Shown here: positions 44,509 to 55,539 of the stretch, piece after piece
How the letters are laid out: the number at the start of each line of letters is the position of its first letter
Position numbering within the stretch: position 1 is the first letter of the stretch
Source: Marinomonas balearica
GTDB taxonomy: Bacteria > Pseudomonadota > Gammaproteobacteria > Pseudomonadales > Marinomonadaceae
Reading direction: 5' to 3'
NCBI RefSeq assembly: GCF_004362145.1
Contig: NZ_SNXC01000003.1
Span: 1-64,000 of the forward strand
Length of the DNA: 64,000 bases
Program-made: the position numbers and the translations under genes
The notes under the pieces: generated by a model
What the model saw: the letters and a program-made list of their open reading frames with translations, nothing else
Told to the model about the DNA's origin: nothing
Databases searched by the model: none

Positions 44509-46560
44509 ATGAAAAATTATAAATCTCTGGCTCTCAGCGGGTTAGTAAGCGCTGCACTGATACCAGAATTGCACGCCAGCCCGTTTACTGAGTGTCCAAG
44601 CAATGCATTCCTAATTCAAGGTACTGTCGCTAAGCTTTACAGTGTCGACCTTGCTACAGGGTTCTATGAAACGCTCTCTGATAACTTAGGGACAAACAAC
44701 ACGTTAAACGCAATGGCATACAACTTCCACGACGACTATTTATATGCCTACAGCAAAGAATTTACCGGCATCACTCGGATTCACTCTAATTATCAATTAG
44801 AAGCATTAGCCGCCTCAAATCTACCCAGTGCCAATTTCTATGTCGGAGACATTTCACTTGTTGAAAATACGTACTACTTATATCGTCCTGGCAGTGCGTA
44901 TGGACTGTATAAAATAAGTTTAGATTCATCCTCACCTGATTATCTTCAAACTCAACGAGTCGTCGATGGAAGTGTGCTTAATATCGCCATCTTCGACTTT
45001 GCTATGCACCCAGTGAACAACCAGCTTTATGCCGTTGATCGCCATGGAACACTGCACCAAATAGACACTGACATTGGCGATTCAATTGCACTCGGCAACG
45101 TGGGACAAAGCGGTACGTTTGGCGCATCTTATTTTGACGAGAATGGAACGTTTTACATCAGTCGAAATTCTGACGGCCATATTTTTCGAATTAACGTTCA
45201 AGACCCTTCGCCCGAAGCTGAATTTTTTGCACATGGCCCTTCATCATCTCAAAACGACGGAGCACGGTGTGCCTTTGCCAACTTGTTAGACGAGAGCTCC
45301 AGAGTGGACTTTGGAGACGCCCCCGACAGTTACGGCTCCAACATTGAAAATAACGGTGCACGGCACAACATGTCAGATACGATCTATCTTGGAGAGACAC
45401 TCGGTGGAGCGCCCAACGGAGTGACGCCAGTAACAACATTTGAGCAAGGGTTAGATACTGCGATATCCATCAAAACAAAAGGCTCAGGCGCCGTTAATAT
45501 GTGGGTCGATTGGAGTCAAGATGGCGAGTTTAATGGCTCCGATCAAGTGGTAACCGATCAATCACTGACTGAGGGTGATAACCTCGTCGTTTTTGACACT
45601 CCAGCGAACGCAGAGACTGGAACCACATGGATGCGCACTCGATACTCTACTTCGAGTGGAATTGGCCCCAATGGGGGCGTATCGGATGGAGAGGTCGAAG
45701 ACATTCAAATTGTCGTATCCGAGCAAGGAACTACAGTCTATTCTTACCCTTCTGCAAACAGACATACTACCTTAGCATACGAAGATAAATGGCCCGTTAT
45801 TGGTGACTATGATATGAACGACGTTGTTGTCTCTTATAATACTCATAGATATGTAAAAGAAGGTCAGGCCGTTAGATACGTTATCGAAGGCAGTATTCTT
45901 GCTCATGGTGCAAGTTACAGTAACGGCTTTGCCATTCAGCTAGACGGAATCCCTCGCTCTGCTGTAAACCAAGCCGCCATTGTGTTCCAACTCGACAATA
46001 CGATTATTCCCGATGCGAAGCCGCTAGAAAAAGGCTCAGATACAGACGATGCTGTGGTTGTGATTGCGAATAACCTTTGGGATCACATTAGCAAGCCAGA
46101 CGGATGCCGCTTCTATCGCACTCAAGTTGGTTGTGGCGAATTAACAGAATTGGATTTTTCGATATCTGTTCCTTTATCAACGTCAATAGACGATACAACC
46201 GCTCCTAAAGGGGTGCTTAACCCCTTCATTTTTGCGACACCAAACCGATGGCATGGTATAGGGCAACCAGGTCGCGGACTCGAAGTGCATTTAAAAAACA
46301 AGAAAGTATCGGCTCGCTTTAATCATTCTTTGTTCGGTACTTATGACGACCGATCGGATTATCCAAACAACGCATTTTTAAATGAAAATGGAATGCCTTG
46401 GGCCTTGGAGCTGCCAGTATTATGGAATCATCCCATGGAACATATTGACTTGGTTAAAGCCTATCCGCGCTTTGTCGATTACGTCGAATCTGCCGGACAA
46501 CTCGAACAAGACTGGTATAAAAAACCGCATTCATTACAGCGAATAATCAGTAATCAATAA
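44509..46560 (+). CDS. Secreted LruC/GEVED-domain protein, candidate biofilm matrix protein
   Basis: A 683-residue exported protein with a signal peptide (cleavage near LHASP, about residue 23). The N-terminal part (about 25-265) has repeated beta-strands of a propeller-like type (YSVDLATG, YAVDRHGTLHQIDTDIG). A middle part begins DFGDAPDSYG and ends DGEVEDIQI, the GEVED-domain hallmark. The C-terminal part has GDYDMNDVVVSYN, FAIQLDGI and the VLNPFIF region of the LruC domain. Such proteins are large surface or extracellular adhesins in marine bacteria. AAAGGAG precedes the ATG. Co-regulation with polysaccharide genes suggests a matrix role. Confidence 0.78.
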   Translation: MKNYKSLALSGLVSAALIPELHASPFTECPSNAFLIQGTVAKLYSVDLATGFYETLSDNLGTNNTLNAMAYNFHDDYLYAYSKEFTGITRIHSNYQLEALAASNLPSANFYVGDISLVENTYYLYRPGSAYGLYKISLDSSSPDYLQTQRVVDGSVLNIAIFDFAMHPVNNQLYAVDRHGTLHQIDTDIGDSIALGNVGQSGTFGASYFDENGTFYISRNSDGHIFRINVQDPSPEAEFFAHGPSSSQNDGARCAFANLLDESSRVDFGDAPDSYGSNIENNGARHNMSDTIYLGETLGGAPNGVTPVTTFEQGLDTAISIKTKGSGAVNMWVDWSQDGEFNGSDQVVTDQSLTEGDNLVVFDTPANAETGTTWMRTRYSTSSGIGPNGGVSDGEVEDIQIVVSEQGTTVYSYPSANRHTTLAYEDKWPVIGDYDMNDVVVSYNTHRYVKEGQAVRYVIEGSILAHGASYSNGFAIQLDGIPRSAVNQAAIVFQLDNTIIPDAKPLEKGSDTDDAVVVIANNLWDHISKPDGCRFYRTQVGCGELTELDFSISVPLSTSIDDTTAPKGVLNPFIFATPNRWHGIGQPGRGLEVHLKNKKVSARFNHSLFGTYDDRSDYPNNAFLNENGMPWALELPVLWNHPMEHIDLVKAYPRFVDYVESAGQLEQDWYKKPHSLQRIISNQ

Positions 46561-46583
46561 AGGTGGGGGAAATAAAATTTAGT

Positions 46584-46624
46584 TCTACAAAAAATCCCCG
46601 CACTAGGCGGGGATTTTTTGTAGA
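46584..46624. terminator. Bidirectional terminator between the LruC gene and recA
   Basis: An 18-bp perfect inverted repeat (TCTACAAAAAATCCCCGC and its complement) with a 5-nt loop. It has A/T tracts on both sides, suited to terminating both convergent transcripts. Confidence 0.9.
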
Positions 46625-46642
46625 ATCGAGAATGAAGAAAGA

Positions 46643-47689
46643 TTAAAACTCTAACTTATCTTCATCAGCCTTGTCTTTTTTGTCTTCTTTTTGCGAAGTT
46701 GGCAATAAAGCTTCGCGAATTTTGGTTTCAATTTCTTGCGCTATTTCAGGGTTGTCGCTTAGGTATTGCGCAGCATTTGCTTTACCCTGACCAATCTTAT
46801 TGCCACCGTAAGCGTACCAAGCTCCAGATTTATCAACGAAGCCTTGTTTCACACCCAAATCGATGATTTCGCCCATACGGTAGATACCTCGGCCGTACAT
46901 GATCTGGAATTCCGTTTGTTTAAACGGAGGTGCGATCTTGTTCTTAACAACCTTAACTCGAGTCTCGTTACCGATGACCTCATCACCCTGTTTCACCGAG
47001 CCGATACGGCGGATATCAAGGCGAACTGAGCTGTAAAACTTAAGCGCATTACCACCTGTTGTAGTTTCAGGAGAACCAAACATAACCCCAATCTTCATAC
47101 GAATTTGGTTAATGAATACGACAAGGCAGTTTGCATTCTTAATCGAACCCGTCAATTTACGCATTGCTTGAGAAAGCAATCGAGCTTGCACGCCCACTGA
47201 CGAATCGCCCATTTCACCTTCGATCTCAGATTTAGGCACAAGTGCTGCAACCGAATCGACGATAATAACGTCAACACTGTTAGAACGAACCAACATGTCA
47301 CAAATTTCTAACGCTTGTTCACCAGTATCAGGCTGAGAGACTAAAAGCTCACCAATATTAACACCAAGCTTCTCTGCGTAACCTGGATCTAATGCATGCT
47401 CAGCGTCAATAAATGCACACGTTTTACCTTGCTTTTGCGCTTCTGCAATAACACTTAACGTTAGCGTTGTTTTACCAGAGGATTCTGGACCGTAGATTTC
47501 ACATATACGTCCAAACGGCAGGCCACCAGCACCCAGAGCAATATCCAACCCCAATGATCCAGTCGATACCGTATCGATATCGAGTTTCGCTCCTTCACCC
47601 ATCTTCATGATGGCGCCTTTACCGAACTGACGTTCGATTTGGGAAAGCGCTGCGTCTAGCGCTTTTTTCTTGTTGTCTGCTGTTGACAT
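46643..47689 (-). CDS. recA: Recombinase RecA
   Basis: DNA strand-exchange protein and SOS co-protease. The Walker A GPESSGKT, the DAEHALD segment and the conserved [16 protein letters not shown] loop are all present, and the length (348 aa) is standard with an acidic C-terminal tail. It is preceded by a LexA box and by cinA. recX, its usual downstream neighbour, is missing here and lies at 11.6 kb. Confidence 0.99.
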   Translation of the reverse strand: MSTADNKKKALDAALSQIERQFGKGAIMKMGEGAKLDIDTVSTGSLGLDIALGAGGLPFGRICEIYGPESSGKTTLTLSVIAEAQKQGKTCAFIDAEHALDPGYAEKLGVNIGELLVSQPDTGEQALEICDMLVRSNSVDVIIVDSVAALVPKSEIEGEMGDSSVGVQARLLSQAMRKLTGSIKNANCLVVFINQIRMKIGVMFGSPETTTGGNALKFYSSVRLDIRRIGSVKQGDEVIGNETRVKVVKNKIAPPFKQTEFQIMYGRGIYRMGEIIDLGVKQGFVDKSGAWYAYGGNKIGQGKANAAQYLSDNPEIAQEIETKIREALLPTSQKEDKKDKADEDKLEF

Positions 47690-47805
47690 ATAAAAGCCCT
47701 TCTAAATAATCTTCTTTCGAACACGCTGCGTATGTTTTATGATTGCAGTGGTCTCTAATATCTTGAATGCAACTCTATCTTCTTTTTCTTCAGCACACAA
47801 GAAAA

Positions 47806-47825
47806 TACTGTATAAAAAAACAGTA
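47806..47825 (-). promoter_or_regulatory. LexA (SOS) box of recA
   Basis: TACTGTATAAAAAAACAGTA has the CTGT-N8-ACAG pattern with extended dyad symmetry, about 117 bp upstream of the recA start and just past the cinA stop. Confidence 0.88.
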
Positions 47826-47829
47826 TTTT

Positions 47830-48321
47830 TTATTTTGCGCTCGACATCACTCCTTCAAGTGCTCTTATGACTGTTCTCTGTCGGATCTCTTTGCGGTTTC
47901 CTTCAAATTGACAACGCTCAACATAAGCTTCAGAGCCTTTTCTTTGCCAGCCGATATAAACGCAACCGACAGGTTTATCATCCGACCCGCCCGAAGGACC
48001 TGCGACACCACTTACGGCCACAGCAATGTCACCACCAAGATGTAACGCCCCTAGACACATCTGCTTTACGGTCAGCTCGCTTACCGCACCTTCGTCTATA
48101 AGGGTTTGCTCACTGACACTGAGACCTTTCACTTTTGCCATATTGTCGTAACTTATTACCCCACCAAAAAACCACGCTGAGCTGCCTGAAAGTTCAGTGC
48201 AAGATGCGCCAATTAAGCCTCCCGTGCAAGACTCAGCCGTTACAAGCATCCAGCCACGACCAGACAAGACTTCTGCCGTTTCTACGACCAATTGGTTAAT
48301 TTTTCTTTCTAGATCATTCAT
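47830..48321 (-). CDS. pncC: CinA C-terminal domain protein / nicotinamide-nucleotide amidohydrolase
   Basis: A 163-residue PncC-type enzyme that deamidates NMN to NaMN. It has the conserved VTAESCTGGLIG and GVAGPSGGSDDKPVG motifs. The N-terminal competence-damage domain of full CinA is absent, as in other gammaproteobacterial short forms. It lies directly upstream of recA on the same strand and is divergent from mutS. Confidence 0.93.
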   Translation of the reverse strand: MNDLERKINQLVVETAEVLSGRGWMLVTAESCTGGLIGASCTELSGSSAWFFGGVISYDNMAKVKGLSVSEQTLIDEGAVSELTVKQMCLGALHLGGDIAVAVSGVAGPSGGSDDKPVGCVYIGWQRKGSEAYVERCQFEGNRKEIRQRTVIRALEGVMSSAK

Positions 48322-48515
48322 TTAATTTACCTTAAATCCCTTGCGCTTTTAGCGTAGAATGCGACGTTATCTATTATTGTGTTTTGATTCTAGCGTGACA
48401 TTGTTATCTGCCAACATACTTACTGTTTAAAAGTGCGTTAAGGCGTGTATATAAAGTCAAAACGTATTACACAATAGACATAAACACTCAGTGTAACAAC
48501 AACGTAACGAACCCT

Positions 48516-51152
48516 ATGACCAAATCCTCTTCAGACAACCATACTCCTATGATGCGCCAGTATTTTGGCCTAAAGTCCGAGCACCCAAATCAAATGTTGT
48601 TTTATCGCATGGGTGACTTCTACGAGATTTTTTATGAGGACGCCAAGCGTGCATCGGAACTATTAGACATTACGCTTACTGCTCGTGGTCATTCTGGTGG
48701 CAAACCTATCCCTATGGCAGGCATCCCATTTCACGCAGCGGAAAACTACATAGCACGCCTTGTAAGGATGGGTGAATCGGTTGTTATTGCAGAGCAAGTA
48801 GGTGACCCAGCAACATCTAAAGGCCCAGTAGAACGTCAAGTCGCTCGTATCGTTACACCTGGAACAATCAGTGATGAAGCTTTCCTTGAAGAAAAAAGAG
48901 AAAACCTTCTATTGAGTATTGCCCATACTCAACGTAAGGGACTGGATGTCTTTGGCTTTTCTTACTTAGACATGGCCAGTGGGCGTTTTTGTCTATTTGA
49001 AGTAGATGGATTTGATGCTCTTTCCAGCGAGTTGCAACGTCTATCTCCAATGGAAGTGCTTATTTCTGAAGATTTCCCTGCTCGTGACTGTATCCAGTTA
49101 GAAAAAGGAATTTGTGAACTCGGTCCATGGCATTTTGATTACGAGTCCAGCTATCGCCAACTTATTCAACAATTTAATACAAAAGACTTATCCGGTTTTG
49201 GCTGTGAAGCGTTAACCGCCGCGACAGCATCAGCCGGCGCTCTTCTACAATATGCAAAAGATACACAGCGATCTTCGCTGCCTCACATCCAGTCGATAAG
49301 TGTTGAACAAAGAGATGCCTCGGTACTGATCGATGGAGCAACGCGAAAAAACTTAGAAATAGATCAAAATCTTACAGGCACCCAGACCAATACCTTGGTC
49401 AGTGTTTTAGACACCTGTGCAACGCCTATGGGGTCTAGACTGCTTAAACGTTGGCTGCATACTCCTATTCGTCAGTTAGAGGAACTTCATCAGCGCCAAG
49501 CCGCTGTAAAAGCACTTAAAGATGGCGCAGGTTATGACTTGATTCAGCCTATTTTAAAACAAGTTGGCGACCTTGAACGTATCCTTTCACGTGTCGCGCT
49601 GCGTTCAGCAAGACCTAGAGATCTATTAAGACTGCGCTTTGCTCTCGACAGCTTCCCTGAAATTCGCCTTATTCTTAAAGAGATCGAAAGCGAGCGCCTT
49701 AATTCGCTCAATAAACGAATCATTGAACAACCTTTAATCGCCAATACATTGATGCGTGCATTGGTTGAAAACCCACCTTCTGTTATTCGTGACGGCGGAA
49801 TTTTTGACCTTGGTTACGACTCCGAATTAGATGAACTCATCTCTTTGTCGACCAATGCCACGGACTACCTTGCTGAGATCGAGCGACGTGAAAAAGAACG
49901 TACAGGGATTCAGTCTCTTAAAGTTGGTTACAACCGTGTACATGGCTATTACATAGAAATCAGTCGACTGCATTCAGACATGGCGCCCGTCGAATACGTG
50001 CGACGTCAAACACTGAAAAATGCGGAGCGTTTTATCACGCCGGAGCTGAAAGAGTTCGAAGACAAAGCCTTAAGTGCAAAATCTAAAGCGCTCGCCCGTG
50101 AAAAACAGCTTTACGAAGATTTGTTGGATCAACTTAATGACATTTTAGGAGAGCTTCAGACCAGCAGTCAGGCGGTGGCACAGCTCGATGTTCTGACGTC
50201 CTTTGCTGAGCGTGCAGAACGACTTAGTTTTAACTGTCCAGATCTGCACAACAACGGCGGTTTGTCGATCCAAGCCGGGCGTCACCCGGTCGTCGAATCA
50301 GTGATTTCAGACCCCTTTATTCCAAATGATCTGGAATTAAACAGGCAGCGCAGCCTACTCATGATCACAGGTCCGAATATGGGTGGTAAATCTACCTATA
50401 TGCGCCAAGTTGCAATCATCACCTTGCTCGCACATACCGGAAGCTTTGTCCCCGCACAAAAAGCATCGATTTCGATCGTTGATCGTATCTTTACGCGAAT
50501 GGGGTCGTCCGATGATCTCGCCGGTGGACGATCGACTTTTATGGTGGAAATGACTGAAACTGCGAACATTCTAAACAACGCTTCTAAAGACAGCTTAGTC
50601 CTTATGGACGAAGTGGGCCGCGGAACAAGCACATTTGATGGATTATCTTTAGCATGGTCAGCCGTTGAGTATCTGGCAAACCAGCTAAAGTGCTACGTTC
50701 TTTTCGCCACTCACTACTTTGAGCTAACGACACTCGCGGAACAGCTCCCACAAGCGGCTAACGTACACCTAACCGCGACTGAGTATGAAGATGAAATCGT
50801 CTTTATGCATCAGGTTCACGACGGCCCAGCAAGTCAATCCTACGGTTTACAGGTTGCTCAACTTGCGGGAGTACCTCGTACTGTCATCGGTCATGCAAAA
50901 AACAAATTAGCTGAATTAGAATCAGACAGCCTGCCCATAAAATCGAACACATTGACTCTGTCGGACTCACAAGATCACACGAACAACACTCACTCAAGCC
51001 AAGTTCAAGAAAGCTCACAAAACTGGCAGCCAGATTTATTTGCCGAAGCAGAAAAGAACGAGCTAAAAGAATCCATTCTCGAATTGGATCTTGATAACCT
51101 AAGCCCGATTGAAGCCCTAAACACGCTGTATAAGTTAAAAGAGTTTCTATAA
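48516..51152 (+). CDS. mutS: DNA mismatch repair protein MutS
   Basis: ATPase that recognises mismatches. The mismatch-contacting Phe-x-Glu is in [12 protein letters not shown]. The ATPase domain has [13 protein letters not shown] (Walker A), [13 protein letters not shown] (Walker B) and ATHYFELT. The C-terminal tail (about 800-878) carries a MutS dimer/tetramer-type segment ending in [17 protein letters not shown]. The length of 878 aa is normal. It is transcribed away from cinA. Confidence 0.98.
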   Translation: MTKSSSDNHTPMMRQYFGLKSEHPNQMLFYRMGDFYEIFYEDAKRASELLDITLTARGHSGGKPIPMAGIPFHAAENYIARLVRMGESVVIAEQVGDPATSKGPVERQVARIVTPGTISDEAFLEEKRENLLLSIAHTQRKGLDVFGFSYLDMASGRFCLFEVDGFDALSSELQRLSPMEVLISEDFPARDCIQLEKGICELGPWHFDYESSYRQLIQQFNTKDLSGFGCEALTAATASAGALLQYAKDTQRSSLPHIQSISVEQRDASVLIDGATRKNLEIDQNLTGTQTNTLVSVLDTCATPMGSRLLKRWLHTPIRQLEELHQRQAAVKALKDGAGYDLIQPILKQVGDLERILSRVALRSARPRDLLRLRFALDSFPEIRLILKEIESERLNSLNKRIIEQPLIANTLMRALVENPPSVIRDGGIFDLGYDSELDELISLSTNATDYLAEIERREKERTGIQSLKVGYNRVHGYYIEISRLHSDMAPVEYVRRQTLKNAERFITPELKEFEDKALSAKSKALAREKQLYEDLLDQLNDILGELQTSSQAVAQLDVLTSFAERAERLSFNCPDLHNNGGLSIQAGRHPVVESVISDPFIPNDLELNRQRSLLMITGPNMGGKSTYMRQVAIITLLAHTGSFVPAQKASISIVDRIFTRMGSSDDLAGGRSTFMVEMTETANILNNASKDSLVLMDEVGRGTSTFDGLSLAWSAVEYLANQLKCYVLFATHYFELTTLAEQLPQAANVHLTATEYEDEIVFMHQVHDGPASQSYGLQVAQLAGVPRTVIGHAKNKLAELESDSLPIKSNTLTLSDSQDHTNNTHSSQVQESSQNWQPDLFAEAEKNELKESILELDLDNLSPIEALNTLYKLKEFL

Positions 51153-51366
51153 AGGTTTTTGTTATATAAAAATATGTTTTAATAATATTATAAGCTAAGA
51201 CCAGATAAGTTTAGATGAATACTATTTGTTCCTTGCTGAAAAATAGTCTAACACTCTAAAATATCGCCACATTATAATTAGAGGAAGTTTTAGGATTGAC
51301 GGAAGGCCAAGCGCCAACGCAACCTCTTCCCAAACATTTGCTTTTAAGTTTTAAAGGAGAAGCTGT

Positions 51367-51690
51367 ATGGCTTTCATCGTTACTGATAACTGTATTCGCT
51401 GTAAATACACTGACTGTGTAGAAGTATGTCCTGTAGACTGCTTTTATGAAGGTCCAAATTTCTTGGTCATTAACCCTGATGAGTGTATCGACTGTGCACT
51501 TTGTGAACCGGAATGTCCTGCTAATGCGATCTTCTCTGAAGATGAACTACCGGAGAATCAAGAAGTTTATGTTGAGTTAAACAAAGATCTTGCTGATGTT
51601 TGGCCAAACATTACTGAAAAGAAAGACGCGCATCCTGATGCTGCTACTTGGGATGGTATTGAAGATAAATTAGAGCACTTAGAACGCTAA
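51367..51690 (+). CDS. fdxA: Ferredoxin FdxA (7Fe type)
   Basis: A 107-residue ferredoxin with a [3Fe-4S] and a [4Fe-4S] cluster, as in Azotobacter FdI. The ligand spacing is seen in [18 protein letters not shown] and [12 protein letters not shown]. The gene follows mutS, a conserved neighbour pair in Pseudomonas relatives. It has an AAAGGAG ribosome-binding site and a strong terminator after it. Confidence 0.96.
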   Translation: MAFIVTDNCIRCKYTDCVEVCPVDCFYEGPNFLVINPDECIDCALCEPECPANAIFSEDELPENQEVYVELNKDLADVWPNITEKKDAHPDAATWDGIEDKLEHLER

Positions 51691-51730
51691 GTTCAGAGAC
51701 TTTAATTGAAACAATATAAAAGTCAGACAC

Positions 51731-51760
51731 AAAAAAAGCGACTATGAAGTCGCTTTTTTT
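51731..51760 (+). terminator. Rho-independent terminator of fdxA
   Basis: AAAAAAAGCGACT, a 4-nt loop and AGTCGCTTTTTTT form a 13-bp stem with a U-tract, 40 bp after the fdxA stop. It is symmetrical, so it could work both ways. Confidence 0.93.
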
Positions 51761-52138
51761 GTTGCCGTCCTGACAACCTCTCATTCCTGAGTATCGATAT
51801 TCTATCGAGTCCTAACCACTCCATATGGCAACACAATCCGTCGCGTTGTGTCGTCCATCTCCTTGTCAGCGTCCAGCCCTATCCTTAAATATGAGTGCTT
51901 CCCTAGCAGGCAATTCCTTATCGCCAATTCCTGAAATATCCTTTCATGAATCTAAAGATATGACCTTATTCAGGAATACACAAATACTCAAAAATACGAC
52001 GTGAAATCTATTTTTTTATATACAACAAGCAGTTAATAAAAATCAAAAAGAAATGTCAGGTGTTCGGACAGTAAATAGAGATTATCCTTACAGACTTTGT
52101 AGGAGGATTCGGACGATTGTTCTCTACAGGTGAGACTT
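51761..52138. other. Intergenic region between fdxA and the EAL-HDOD gene
   Basis: About 380 bp with stop codons in all frames and no clear RNA gene, repeat or promoter element. The genes on both sides converge on it, and I see no further function. Confidence 0.4.
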
Positions 52139-53344
52139 TTATATTCGAGCCATAAACTCATCAACCCACTTTAGAGCTTCTACGTAGGTTTTTTGTATGA
52201 TTTCTCGATCGTGCTCGTCTTGAATGAGTCGGCTCTTCTCAAATAATTCAACCAACTCTAGGGCATGACCCACACGCCCAGTTCGCTCTACGATCGATTT
52301 CTTAAACTCATCGGGCAAAGGCAACTCTGCGAGTACATCATCAAGTTGTTGACCAACGCACACATCGATCATTGACATCATTCCAGCTAGGAAAAAACGA
52401 TCAAGGTTACTGTATCCCTTCTCTGTCGCGTACAATTCAGCATGCTTGGATCTTACAAGTACCTGAGACAATACAGCCGGGCGATCTTCTGTCATTGCTG
52501 ACATCAGCAATAAATTGGTCAATGACTTCAAATGATCTACACCAATAAGTGTAATGGCAAGCTTAACCGTATCAACAGATGCAACAAGCCCAGTCATTGG
52601 TGAGTTTAGATATTTTAATAATTTATGAACAAGCCCGACATCTTGACTGACGATTTTTTCAATTTCATCGATATCACCGTCAGAGTTCTTGATCAAAGCA
52701 GCCATTAATTGCAGAAGCGTCATTTGATTGACTGTCGTAGACTTATTCGTAAGTACTTGAGGGCGTTCGAAGAAATACCCCTGATAGTAATCAACTTCTA
52801 GCAATTTAGCGAAATGGAAGTCATCCCACGTTTCAACTTTCTCTGCGATGATCTTTACATCAAACGCTTTCAAAGCAGTAACTTGGGCATGAAACGCCTC
52901 TTTACCGAGCGCTAACAAATCAAGCTTGACGTAATCAGCAAGCTCTACGAAAGGGGTTAACTTTGCTTCAAATTGAAAATCATCGAGCGCAAGCTTATAG
53001 CCTGCACCTTTCCAGCGTCTAAGAGCGGCAAGCAGAATAGGATCAAAACCGGCATTTTCAAGCACTTCAATTACAGCGGTATCACGTGGGAGCGGAACGC
53101 CACTGGGATTCGTTAAATAACTTCGTGGAAAATTAACAAAGGCTTCATTATTTCCAACTATGTTATTCAAGCCGATATCAAGCAATGACGATGTTATGAC
53201 TTGAGCTGTCGCCCCAACATCATCAATTATTTCCGCTTCCTTTGCCTCCGAGTCACGACGGTACAACAGTTCGTACGCGAAAACTGCAAGCTTATCATCA
53301 ACAATCGGCTGTCGAGCCACTGCGACAGTTTGATAACTCACCAT
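52139..53344 (-). CDS. EAL-HDOD signalling protein (degenerate EAL, CdgJ/YuxH-like)
   Basis: A 401-residue soluble protein. The N-terminal EAL-like domain (about 1-205) has YELLYR in place of EALxR, LALDDFQFEA in place of the DDFGTG loop, and AEKVET. The C-terminal HDOD domain (about 205-395) lacks the HD residues needed for hydrolysis. Such proteins usually do not cleave cyclic di-GMP; they bind or act by protein contact in motility and biofilm control. It is a single gene, facing fdxA. Confidence 0.88.
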   Translation of the reverse strand: MVSYQTVAVARQPIVDDKLAVFAYELLYRRDSEAKEAEIIDDVGATAQVITSSLLDIGLNNIVGNNEAFVNFPRSYLTNPSGVPLPRDTAVIEVLENAGFDPILLAALRRWKGAGYKLALDDFQFEAKLTPFVELADYVKLDLLALGKEAFHAQVTALKAFDVKIIAEKVETWDDFHFAKLLEVDYYQGYFFERPQVLTNKSTTVNQMTLLQLMAALIKNSDGDIDEIEKIVSQDVGLVHKLLKYLNSPMTGLVASVDTVKLAITLIGVDHLKSLTNLLLMSAMTEDRPAVLSQVLVRSKHAELYATEKGYSNLDRFFLAGMMSMIDVCVGQQLDDVLAELPLPDEFKKSIVERTGRVGHALELVELFEKSRLIQDEHDREIIQKTYVEALKWVDEFMARI

Positions 53345-53550
53345 TTAAAACACCAATTTTTTCCTAAGTTTGACAGTATCTACTGCAATTTAACTTGGAG
53401 CAACCTTTTCTTAGTATTGAAAAGCAGAGTTTGCATTTTTTTACATTCGACTTTCAATATACGACCTCTAACAAAATTCCATTGGGTGATTGAAAGAATC
53501 TTGATAAGATAGACGGCTATATAAAATATATAATATCTGTGGGGAAACCG

Positions 53551-55395
53551 ATGCCAGACTACCGTTCCAAAACGACCACCTCAGGCCGTAATATGGCTGG
53601 TGCACGTGCACTATGGCGTGCAACGGGCATGAAAGACGATGACTTTCATAAGCCGATTATTGCCGTTGCAAACTCATTTACTCAATTTGTACCGGGTCAC
53701 GTACATCTAAAAGACCTAGGACAATTAGTATGCCGAGAAATTGAAAAAGCCGGTGGTGTTGCAAAAGAGTTTAATACTATTGCAGTCGACGACGGCATCG
53801 CTATGGGCCACGATGGTATGCTTTACAGCCTTCCATCGCGAGACCTGATCGCAGATTCAGTTGAATACATGGTAAACGCACATTGTGCTGATGCTCTGGT
53901 TTGTATTTCTAACTGTGACAAAATCACACCTGGAATGCTGATGGCCGCTATGCGCCTTAACATTCCAGTTATCTTCGTTTCCGGCGGCCCAATGGAAGCG
54001 GGTAAAACTAAATTGTCTGAGCATAACCTTGATCTGGTTGATGCGATGGTTATTGCAGCAGACCCAACGGCTTCAGATGAGCTTGTTGAAGAGTACGAAC
54101 GCTCTGCTTGTCCTACGTGTGGCTCATGTTCAGGGATGTTCACTGCGAACTCCATGAACTGCCTAACAGAAGCGATGGGATTAAGTCTTCCAGGTAACGG
54201 TACAACCCTTGCTACCCATTCTGATCGCCGTCGCCTATTTGAAGAAGCCGGTAAACGCATTGTCGACATCACTAAAAAATTCTACGATGAAGATCAGCCT
54301 CAATGGGCACCACGTGCCATTGCGACAATGGAAGCTTTTGAAAACGCGATAACGCTAGACATTGCGATGGGCGGATCTACAAATACCATCCTTCACTTAC
54401 TCGCGATTGCTCGTGAGGCTGAAGTTGACTTTACTCTAGAAGATATCGACCGCTTGTCTCGTACCGTGCCTCAATTATGTAAAGTGGCACCTAACACTCA
54501 AAAGTATCATATTGAAGACGTTCATCGCGCTGGCGGAATATTCGGCATCTTGGGTGAATTGAATCGTGCGGGCATTTTGCATAATCAAGTTCATACCGTG
54601 CACGCTGACACCATGTTAGATGCATTGAAAAAATGGGACATTATGGAATCACCTTCGGCTGAGATCGTTGAGTTCTATAAAGCGGGACCCGCTGGTATTC
54701 CGACTCAAACGGCTTTCAGCCAATCAACTCGTTGGCCTACTTTAGACGGCGACCGTGAAAATGGTTGTATCCGCTCTCTAGAAAATGCCTTTTCCCTTGA
54801 AGGCGGTTTAGCCGTTCTTTACGGCAACATTGCATTAGATGGCTGTGTTGTTAAAAGTGCAGGCGTAGACGAATCTATCCTTGTTTTTGAAGGCACAGCT
54901 CACGTAACTGAATCTCAAGATGAAGCCGTTCAAAACATTCTTGATGATAAAGTAAAAGCAGGCGACGTAGTGATTGTTCGCTATGAAGGGCCTCGTGGTG
55001 GTCCGGGCATGCAAGAAATGCTGTACCCAACCTCATACATTAAATCCAAAGGATTGGGTAAAGAGTGCGCTCTTTTGACAGACGGTCGTTTCTCCGGCGG
55101 TACTTCTGGCCTGTCTATTGGTCACGTTTCTCCTGAAGCTGCGGGCGGCGGCGCTATCGGTTTGGTAGAGAATGGCGATAAAATTTTGATCGACATCCCT
55201 AACCGAAGCATCAACGTTATGATTTCGGACGAAGAGTTACAAAATCGTCGTGATGCGATGGAAGCGAAAGGCAGCGCTGCTTGGAAGCCAGTAGAAGAGC
55301 GTCCTCGTAAAGTATCGCCAGCATTAAAAGTGTATGCACACTTTGCTACAAGTGCTGACAAAGGCGCGGTACGCGATCTAGACCAGATCGACTAA
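53551..55395 (+). CDS. ilvD: Dihydroxy-acid dehydratase
   Basis: Fe-S enzyme of isoleucine/valine synthesis that dehydrates dihydroxy acids to keto acids. It has the conserved [12 protein letters not shown] and [16 protein letters not shown] segments, which hold cluster-binding Cys residues, and the C-terminal [11 protein letters not shown] motif. The length is 614 aa, as in E. coli. The ATG at 53551 is chosen over the GTG at 53539 because the conserved N-terminus [17 protein letters not shown] begins there. A terminator follows. Confidence 0.98.
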   Translation: MPDYRSKTTTSGRNMAGARALWRATGMKDDDFHKPIIAVANSFTQFVPGHVHLKDLGQLVCREIEKAGGVAKEFNTIAVDDGIAMGHDGMLYSLPSRDLIADSVEYMVNAHCADALVCISNCDKITPGMLMAAMRLNIPVIFVSGGPMEAGKTKLSEHNLDLVDAMVIAADPTASDELVEEYERSACPTCGSCSGMFTANSMNCLTEAMGLSLPGNGTTLATHSDRRRLFEEAGKRIVDITKKFYDEDQPQWAPRAIATMEAFENAITLDIAMGGSTNTILHLLAIAREAEVDFTLEDIDRLSRTVPQLCKVAPNTQKYHIEDVHRAGGIFGILGELNRAGILHNQVHTVHADTMLDALKKWDIMESPSAEIVEFYKAGPAGIPTQTAFSQSTRWPTLDGDRENGCIRSLENAFSLEGGLAVLYGNIALDGCVVKSAGVDESILVFEGTAHVTESQDEAVQNILDDKVKAGDVVIVRYEGPRGGPGMQEMLYPTSYIKSKGLGKECALLTDGRFSGGTSGLSIGHVSPEAAGGGAIGLVENGDKILIDIPNRSINVMISDEELQNRRDAMEAKGSAAWKPVEERPRKVSPALKVYAHFATSADKGAVRDLDQID

Positions 55396-55435
55396 AATAG
55401 ATCTTTTTCTTTATAATAAGAGAGACAGATCAAGG

Positions 55436-55463
55436 CCGCGCCTTTCAAAGCGCGGTTTTTTTT
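55436..55463 (+). terminator. Rho-independent terminator of ilvD
   Basis: CCGCGC and GCGCGG arms around an 8-nt loop, followed by eight T residues, 41 bp after the stop. Confidence 0.92.
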
Positions 55464-55539
55464 CGATTACTATTAACGTATTCACATTTAATTTAAGAGT
55501 GAGTGTGGGTACGTAACAAGCCATTACCTTGGGATTATT

